Positions 6,494 to 11,449 of a stretch of 11,449 nucleotides of DNA are shown here, one piece after another. Source of the stretch: CAZOEL01 sp964578835 (lineage in GTDB: Bacteria > Desulfobacterota > Syntrophobacteria > Syntrophobacterales > Syntrophobacteraceae); contig CAZOEL010000128.1 of assembly GCA_964578835.1 (NCBI GenBank), positions 1 to 11,449 of the forward strand, given 5' to 3'. A model generated the notes under the pieces. That model worked only from the letters and a program-made list of their open reading frames with translations. It was not told the origin of the DNA and searched no databases. Position 1 is the first letter of the stretch; every line of letters starts with the position of its first letter. Position numbers and translations under genes: made by a program.

Positions 6494-9082
6494 ATGACGA
6501 CATTGGCTGAGCCCGTAACCTATAATGGCAAGGTTATCGATTTCCCGCTGGCGAACCCTGAAGAGGCGAACATTCCCGATGAGGAATTGCACGAGCATCT
6601 GTTCAGGCCATCTACGGAAAGAACCAGAAGATTGAAGGGACGCTGTAGGTGGAAACATGCGTCCGCGGGAGAATTCGTCGAAAAGGGCGTCCGCGCCGGC
6701 ATCGAGAGGATGCGACTGATCACCGAGTCGCACAAGGCGACCCGAGGGCAGCCCGAAGTCATCCGAAGGGCGAAGGGACTTGCAAATGTCCTGAATAACT
6801 GCACCGTTGTGCTGCAGGAGGACGAATTCATAATCGGCTACCACGCTGAAGATCCGAATATGTTCCCTCTCTATCCCGAGCTTTCCTACATGAATGTGAA
6901 GGACTATCTGCAGAGCGATTATTCACCGCTTCCCGCCTCCGAGGCTGAAGAAATCAACGATTATTGGAAGCCGTACAGCCTGCAGTCAAAGTGCGAGAAA
7001 TATTTCAATCCCGTCGATCTACAGCGGATGTATCAGGTCAGCACCATGGAGGCGCCATCGTTCGCGCATGGCTACAACAGTATCGTTCCTCCCTATGAGA
7101 CTATTTTGGAAGACGGCCTTCTGAAGAGAATAGAGCTCGCGGAGCAGCACATTCAGGAAGCCAATGCGGAGATGGCCAAACAACCTTGGGACGGCTCCAA
7201 GGGTTTGGATTGGATAAAGAAAATCGACAACTGGGAAGCTATGGTTGTCGCCGATAAGGCGGCCATCAACTGGGCAAGGCGCCATGCGAGGCTTTGCGAG
7301 ATTGTTGCGGAAAATTTCGAAACGAACCAGGCAAGGAAAGAAGAGCTCCTGGAGATGGCTGACATCAACCGCCGCATCCCCGCAGAGCCCTGCAAGGGCT
7401 TAAAAGACGCATTCCAGGCAAAGTGGTACACTTATTTGATCTGTCACGGCATCGAGCGCTACGCCAGCGGCTTCGCTCACAAAGAAGACAAGCTCCTCTG
7501 GCCCTATTATCAGGCCAGCGTCATCAACAAGTCCTTCCAGTCCATGACCCACGCGGACGCCATCGAAATGGTCGAGATGGAGCGCCTCAAGATCTCCGAG
7601 CATGGGGCCGGCAAGTCGAGGGGCTACCGTGAAATTTTCCCCGGTTCCAACGATCTTTTCATCTTCACGATTGGCGGCACAAACAGGGACGGCTCCGATG
7701 GATGCAACGACATGACCGACGCCATCCTCGAAGGAGCAAGAAACATCCGCACCACGGAACCTTCGATAGTCTTCCGGTATTCCAAGAAGAACCGCGCAAA
7801 GACACTCTACCATGTATTCGAATGCATTCGGGATGGTCTGGGATATCCTTCCATCAAAAACGATGAAATCGGCACAGAGCAGATGAAATACTACGCGCAG
7901 TTCAGCCTCAACAACAACGGCGCTACAGACGAAGAGGCTTATGACTGGGCCAACGTCTTGTGCATGTCGCCCGGACTTGTCGGCAGGAGGAAAACACAGA
8001 AAACGCGGTCCGAAGGCGGAGGGTCCATTTTTCCCGCAAAGATCTTTGAGATCACCCTTAACAACGGCTATGATTGGTCCTATGCGGATATGCAACTGGG
8101 CCCCGAGACGGGCAACGCCGAAAATTTCAAGACCTTTGAAGAACTATGGGAGGCGTTCAAGAAGCAATACGCCTATTGCATCAGCCTTCTCATCCGCGCC
8201 AAGGACGTGAGTCGCTACATGGAAGGCCGTTTCCTCCAGATTCCTTTTGTATCGAGCCTCGACGATGGATGCATGGAACTGGGAGAAGAAGCCTGCAGTC
8301 TTTCGGAGCAGCCCAACGGATGGCATAACCCCATAACCTCCATCGTGGGCGGCAATTCGCTTGTAGCCGTAAAGAAGCTCATCTACGAAGACAAGAAATA
8401 CACCATGAAACAGTTGCTGGACGCGCTGAGGGCCAACTGGGAAGGCTACGAGGAAATGCAGAAGGACTTCAAGAATGCGCCCAAATGGGGAAACGACGAC
8501 GACTATGCGGATGAAATCATAAAGCAATACTATGAAGAGATCATTGGCGGCGAGATGAGAAAGGTGACGAACTATTCCGGCGGCCCGGTCATGCCTGTGG
8601 GACAGGCTGTCGCGCTCTACATGGAAGTCGGCTCCCGCACGGGTCCCACCCCCGATGGCCGCTACGGCGGAGAAGCGGCTGACGATGGTGGAATTTCACC
8701 CTATTTCGGAACGGATAAGAAGGGACCCACGGCTGTTCTCAAATCGGTATCCAAAGTCCAGAAGAATCAAAAGGCCAATCTGCTGAACCAACGCTTGTCG
8801 GTGCCCATGATGCGCAGCAAGCACGGATTTGACATCTGGCATGCTTATATGGATACATGGCATGACCTGAACATCGATCATGTGCAGTTCAACGTCGTCG
8901 GCACAGCTGAGATGAAGGCCGCCCAGAGGGAGCCGGAAAAGCATCAGGATCTCATCGTCAGGGTCGCAGGCTTCAGCGCCCGCTTTGTGGATCTGCCCAC
9001 TTACGGCCAGAACACCATTATCGCTAGAACTGAGCAGACATTTGGTCCTCAAGACTTTGAGTACCTGAATCTTCAGCTCTAA
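6494..9082 (+). CDS. bssA: BssA-type alpha subunit: aryl-methyl (benzyl) succinate synthase, glycyl radical enzyme
   Basis: This is the catalytic subunit that adds the methyl carbon of an aromatic hydrocarbon to fumarate. It has 862 residues, almost exactly the BssA length. The glycyl radical motif is RVAGFSARF with Gly826, and the thiyl Cys is C490 in VLCMSPG. The fumarate-contact Arg is R505 in KTQKTRSEGGG. All sit three residues below the T. aromatica BssA numbers (829, 493, 508, recalled). With that offset Q704, W610, I614, V706, Y194, F382, L388 and L489 occupy the recalled fumarate and toluene pocket positions unchanged, which favours a toluene-like substrate. The start at ATG 6494 has AGAGGAG with a six-base spacer. 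The protein is cytoplasmic, with no signal peptide or membrane segment. Alternative substrates (xylene, cresol, 2-methylnaphthalene as in NmsA) are not excluded; alkylsuccinate synthase is less likely. Confidence 0.93.
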   Translation: MTTLAEPVTYNGKVIDFPLANPEEANIPDEELHEHLFRPSTERTRRLKGRCRWKHASAGEFVEKGVRAGIERMRLITESHKATRGQPEVIRRAKGLANVLNNCTVVLQEDEFIIGYHAEDPNMFPLYPELSYMNVKDYLQSDYSPLPASEAEEINDYWKPYSLQSKCEKYFNPVDLQRMYQVSTMEAPSFAHGYNSIVPPYETILEDGLLKRIELAEQHIQEANAEMAKQPWDGSKGLDWIKKIDNWEAMVVADKAAINWARRHARLCEIVAENFETNQARKEELLEMADINRRIPAEPCKGLKDAFQAKWYTYLICHGIERYASGFAHKEDKLLWPYYQASVINKSFQSMTHADAIEMVEMERLKISEHGAGKSRGYREIFPGSNDLFIFTIGGTNRDGSDGCNDMTDAILEGARNIRTTEPSIVFRYSKKNRAKTLYHVFECIRDGLGYPSIKNDEIGTEQMKYYAQFSLNNNGATDEEAYDWANVLCMSPGLVGRRKTQKTRSEGGGSIFPAKIFEITLNNGYDWSYADMQLGPETGNAENFKTFEELWEAFKKQYAYCISLLIRAKDVSRYMEGRFLQIPFVSSLDDGCMELGEEACSLSEQPNGWHNPITSIVGGNSLVAVKKLIYEDKKYTMKQLLDALRANWEGYEEMQKDFKNAPKWGNDDDYADEIIKQYYEEIIGGEMRKVTNYSGGPVMPVGQAVALYMEVGSRTGPTPDGRYGGEAADDGGISPYFGTDKKGPTAVLKSVSKVQKNQKANLLNQRLSVPMMRSKHGFDIWHAYMDTWHDLNIDHVQFNVVGTAEMKAAQREPEKHQDLIVRVAGFSARFVDLPTYGQNTIIARTEQTFGPQDFEYLNLQL

Positions 9083-9148
9083 TGCCCGGGAGGCCGCAAG
9101 CGGGTCGATAATGAAGGTTTATCTCACTCTCTCAACAGGAGGCATGCA

Positions 9149-9370
9149 ATGAATGTTGTAGTCAGTCAGCTTCATTTGGAAATGGGTACGCCAAAGCCCT
9201 GCAAAACGTGCAAGTGGCAAATTGCCGACCCGACAAATCCCGACCAGGGACAGTGCACGGTCAACCGGACGGCAATGGGGTCGGTCTGGAAACGTTGGGT
9301 CCGGGACGCCCAGAACATGACCTGCACGAGACATGAAGAAGGAAAACTGAGCTTCCGCGACCATGTCTAA
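9149..9370 (+). CDS. bssB: BssB-type beta subunit (small Fe-S subunit)
   Basis: This 73-residue protein has four cysteines, C18 and C21 (CKTC), C36 and C59. They would bind the [4Fe-4S] cluster of the beta subunit of benzylsuccinate synthase. The W-rich core with KRWVRDAQNMTC fits the family, in which beta caps the active-site entrance of alpha and must move for substrate entry (established for the Thauera enzyme). AGGAGG lies six bases before ATG 9149, a strong ribosome site that suits a stoichiometric subunit. It follows bssA after a 66-base spacer holding a small GC-rich hairpin (CCGC-AA-GCGG around 9094). Two further hairpins follow its stop. Confidence 0.92.
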   Translation: MNVVVSQLHLEMGTPKPCKTCKWQIADPTNPDQGQCTVNRTAMGSVWKRWVRDAQNMTCTRHEEGKLSFRDHV

Positions 9371-9429
9371 GGATAGCTCGATGATTTTATCCGCTCCCCT
9401 CCGTAGCTTGCCTGCGGCGGGGAGCTTTT
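9371..9429 (+). terminator. Tandem hairpins after bssB, the second ending in TTTT: attenuator or weak terminator
   Basis: The first dyad is GGATA (9371-9375) with TATCC (9388-9392). Immediately after it comes a stronger hairpin, GCTCCCC (9393-9399) with GGGGAGC (9419-9425), extended by CCG/CGG (9401-9403, 9415-9417) across one mismatch and an 11-base loop. It ends in TTTT (9426-9429). Placed between the synthase subunits and the accessory VWA gene, it could reduce downstream transcription or protect the 3' end of the bssDCAB message. The T tract is short, so full termination is doubtful. Confidence 0.5.
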
Positions 9430-9482
9430 CCAGGCCGGAATGCAACGCCGCGATCCGCTTTTTGCAAAGGAGATGATCGCTC

Positions 9483-11186
9483 ATGAACGCTGAAGCTATA
9501 TCCACAAGTGGGCCTATCGACAGGTTTCGCATAGATGGGGAAAAGGGGTATTCAGCCTTTTGGCGAGCGGACAGGTCCCCTGTCGAGATACTGGAGCTTG
9601 CGAATCTTCTCGAGAGCCTTCGCAAAGTCGGCTCATTTATCGGTTCGAACCTTGGGACCATTGTTTGGGCCGGCATGGATTACAAGGACGGGATCGCGTT
9701 GGATCTCAATCAGGTGCTGGGGACTTATCCCGTGCCTGCGGGCAAAACGGACATCATGGTGGGCATAACCGTTCGTCAGGCTCTGGCGACAAAAGAATGG
9801 AGCGAGAGGCTCAAAGGAATCGGCGCAGCCGAGGTCAGTCCCTTGCCGCCCTATAGGTACAAGCTAAAATTATACCTCGACATGTGCGAGCAGGTTTATC
9901 TCGATTGCCTTTCCAACCGCACGATTTTGGGGATCTATACTGAAAAGGCGCGGCAAAAGGAATATTTTGAAAAAGCCCAAGGGTTTCTCACGCCTCCGAC
10001 CTTCACCCACCTTCTTCATTTGTGGTGGAGGATGGCTGCGGACAGGAGCGGAGAGAAATACAAAGAGGAGTTCCGCGACATAACCGCCGGAACCGTCAGA
10101 GGCGTGGGCAATCTCACCAAGCTTTACGGTAAGCCCATGGCGCTGCTCAATTCCATCGTCGGTTCGCTCATCCACAAATGTCCCCGGATCACCCGCGTCA
10201 CAGAACGGGGGGAGTACCGTTTGCGAAAGTACCTGTCCATATGGCCCGAGCTCCTGGAATACATCAAGTTTTGGCCGGGCGACAGATCCGATCCCTTCCT
10301 CATTCAGGACCCGACTTTTAAAGAGGTCGAGCTGGAAGATGAGGAGAAAAAGGCGCTCCAGGAAAAGATTTACAGCTTTGCCCGCCAGATTGAATCAACC
10401 ATCCGAAGGAAGGTGAGCTTTACCGAAGACGTCAGAGCGAATGTGAAAAACATCGATGATGTGGTGGAGATCGAAAAAAACGACATCATCATGCATGTCC
10501 CGGATAAGGTGGACAAACAGATGCTTTATAAGCTGCAGCTCGTCATCAAGTCTGCAGCCCAGCGAAAAACGATCTTCAACAGGGGACTCACTTCGGGTAA
10601 AATCGACCGCAGAAGGTTGTACCGGGCGCCGACATCCGGTACTGTTTTCAACCTCAAAAAGAACGAATTCGAGCTGCTCAACGACATCATCATGGTGGTG
10701 GATGCGACCGGATCCATGTCCGACGCGAACAAGTGGGAACAGACCGAAATAATTCTTCAGACGTTGTTCTCCGCCATCAAGACATACAACAAGAATGCAA
10801 GAATATTCGCCTACAACGAAGTCAACAACAAGTGCAGATTGACCGAAATTTTTCACCATGGAGTCTTTTCCACCGTGCTGCCTCACGGCAAGACTGCTTC
10901 GGGCGAAGCCATCATCGCCACTGCGCTCAACTTGAAGGGCAGGAACAAACAACCCTTTATCATCCACATCACTGACGGCGCCTCGAACTGGGGGTGCGGC
11001 GTCTCCGACGCCATAGACTTCTGCAAAAAGAAGCGCATCAAGTTGTTGACTTTGGGAATAGGCTGCAGCCCCGCGGCAAAAGACTCGCTCAAAAAAGATT
11101 ACAGCAGCCTTGTGCAGTTTGTCGAACGAATAGATGAACTGCCGAACCTGTTTGGATCTTTGCTCAGGTGTGTTGACTGGCGCTAG
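9483..11186 (+). CDS. CobT/NorD-type von Willebrand factor A protein, partner of a MoxR-family AAA+ ATPase
   Basis: This 567-residue protein has a long helical N-terminal part (about 1-370). A CobT/NorD-like linker (SGKIDRRRLYRAPTSGTVF, about 371-389) follows, then a C-terminal VWA domain (about 400-565). The metal-ion site reads DATGS (D407, S411), with a Thr candidate at 471 (GKTASGE) and Asp498 in ITDG; the first Ser of the usual DxSxS is Thr. Proteins of this build pair with MoxR/NorQ/CbbQ AAA+ ATPases to insert metals into, or reactivate, partner enzymes. The next gene looks like such an ATPase, and BssE of toluene degraders is one. A role in maturing or rescuing BssABC is therefore inferred, not shown. 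The start at ATG 9483 has AAGGAG about ten bases upstream, slightly long. It is 112 bases after bssB across the hairpins. I do not assign a bss letter. Confidence 0.82.
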   Translation: MNAEAISTSGPIDRFRIDGEKGYSAFWRADRSPVEILELANLLESLRKVGSFIGSNLGTIVWAGMDYKDGIALDLNQVLGTYPVPAGKTDIMVGITVRQALATKEWSERLKGIGAAEVSPLPPYRYKLKLYLDMCEQVYLDCLSNRTILGIYTEKARQKEYFEKAQGFLTPPTFTHLLHLWWRMAADRSGEKYKEEFRDITAGTVRGVGNLTKLYGKPMALLNSIVGSLIHKCPRITRVTERGEYRLRKYLSIWPELLEYIKFWPGDRSDPFLIQDPTFKEVELEDEEKKALQEKIYSFARQIESTIRRKVSFTEDVRANVKNIDDVVEIEKNDIIMHVPDKVDKQMLYKLQLVIKSAAQRKTIFNRGLTSGKIDRRRLYRAPTSGTVFNLKKNEFELLNDIIMVVDATGSMSDANKWEQTEIILQTLFSAIKTYNKNARIFAYNEVNNKCRLTEIFHHGVFSTVLPHGKTASGEAIIATALNLKGRNKQPFIIHITDGASNWGCGVSDAIDFCKKKRIKLLTLGIGCSPAAKDSLKKDYSSLVQFVERIDELPNLFGSLLRCVDWR

Positions 11187-11220
11187 GGCTGAACGCTTTC
11201 AATAGGTATTTCATAAGAAA

Positions 11221-11235
11221 GGGCTCGACAAGCCC
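11221..11235 (+). other. Small hairpin in the VWA-ATPase spacer
   Basis: GGGCT (11221-11225) and AGCCC (11231-11235) form a five-pair stem with a five-base loop. No T tract follows. It lies in the 121-base gap between the VWA gene stop and the next start. It is too small to call a terminator and may be incidental. Confidence 0.3.
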
Positions 11236-11307
11236 ATTCTCTATCTGAACTGACCTAAGGGCAAGCTTCGGCATTCAACTGGAAGGCTCATCGAATGGAG
11301 ACGCATA

Positions 11308-11449
11308 ATGACAAGACAACATGATGATCTGGAGACCTTGAGCAGGAGAACGGCGTCAACGACCATAGGGAGAGGACTCATGGCAAAGGAAAGCAACGGG
11401 ACAATCGCCATACCGGCTGAAGACCCCTACTATTATATCGACAATGAGA
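11308..11449 (+). CDS. N-terminus of a probable BssE/NorQ-type AAA+ ATPase, cut by window edge
   Basis: An open frame runs from ATG 11308 to the right edge (47 full codons). GGAG lies seven bases before ATG 11308. A second in-frame ATG at 11380 has GGGAG with a seven-base spacer and would remove 24 residues of low-interest sequence, so either start is possible. After 11380 it reads IAIPAEDPYYYIDNE. This resembles the PYY...DE beginning of NorQ/CbbQ/BssE-type MoxR ATPases, where the region just precedes the ATPase core. Walker motifs would lie beyond the edge, so the family is inferred from this short stretch, from the VWA gene upstream and from the usual presence of BssE after bssDCAB. If correct, it would act as an ATP-driven chaperone on the synthase. 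Confidence 0.5.
   Translation, partial: MTRQHDDLETLSRRTASTTIGRGLMAKESNGTIAIPAEDPYYYIDNE

Noticed and set aside
7400..8095. 231-codon - strand open frame inside bssA
   Set aside because: It is antisense to the conserved core of the alpha subunit, including the catalytic Cys region, with no domain or ribosome site.
9119..9676. 185-codon - strand open frame across bssB and the VWA gene start
   Set aside because: It covers two genes with good starts and motifs on the other strand and shows no recognisable protein family.

Overview
The window is a catabolic locus for anaerobic breakdown of a methyl-substituted aromatic hydrocarbon, most likely toluene or a close relative, by fumarate addition. 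The complete fumarate-adding glycyl radical enzyme set (activase, gamma, alpha and beta subunits, in the order bssD-C-A-B) lies on the + strand. Genes for the last two steps of benzylsuccinate beta-oxidation (bbsA-B-C-D order) lie on the - strand. Gene content, protein sequence character and a one-component regulator in place of the TdiSR two-component system suggest a strict anaerobe of the Desulfobacterota (sulfate reducer or syntroph) rather than a denitrifying betaproteobacterium such as Thauera. This taxonomic reading is inference, made without a database search.

Layout from left to right. Positions 1-2923 (- strand) form a tight run, transcribed right to left: a DUF35-type zinc-finger/OB protein (bbsA), a thiolase (bbsB), an SDR with degraded cofactor motifs (bbsC) and a canonical SDR cut by the window edge (bbsD). 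Positions 2924-3538 are non-coding. They hold the likely bbs promoter region and a short palindromic interspersed repeat (3379-3447). Positions 3539-4876 (- strand) encode an unusual regulator with two complete TetR units in tandem. Positions 4877-5181 form a divergent control region with an inverted repeat and a sigma70-like -35 box. From 5182 onward (+ strand) come bssD, bssC, bssA and bssB, then a paired-hairpin spacer, a CobT/NorD-type von Willebrand A protein, and the start of a gene that looks like the matching MoxR/NorQ-type AAA+ ATPase (BssE-like), cut by the right edge.

How the genes would work together. BssD makes the glycyl radical on BssA. BssABC adds the hydrocarbon methyl group to fumarate, giving an (aryl-methyl)succinate. 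Enzymes outside the window (BbsEF CoA-transferase, BbsG dehydrogenase, BbsH hydratase) would convert this to the hydroxyacyl-CoA. BbsCD oxidises that, and BbsAB cleaves the product thiolytically to an aroyl-CoA plus succinyl-CoA. The AAA+/VWA pair probably remodels or reactivates the glycyl radical enzyme. The double TetR sits between the two modules and is the obvious candidate to control both.

The core pathway is known biology. The least described parts are the tandem TetR regulator with its candidate operator, the NorD-like VWA partner placed next to the BssE-like ATPase, and the pseudoenzyme-like SDR. The exact hydrocarbon cannot be fixed from sequence alone: methylnaphthalene, xylene or cresol remain possible.
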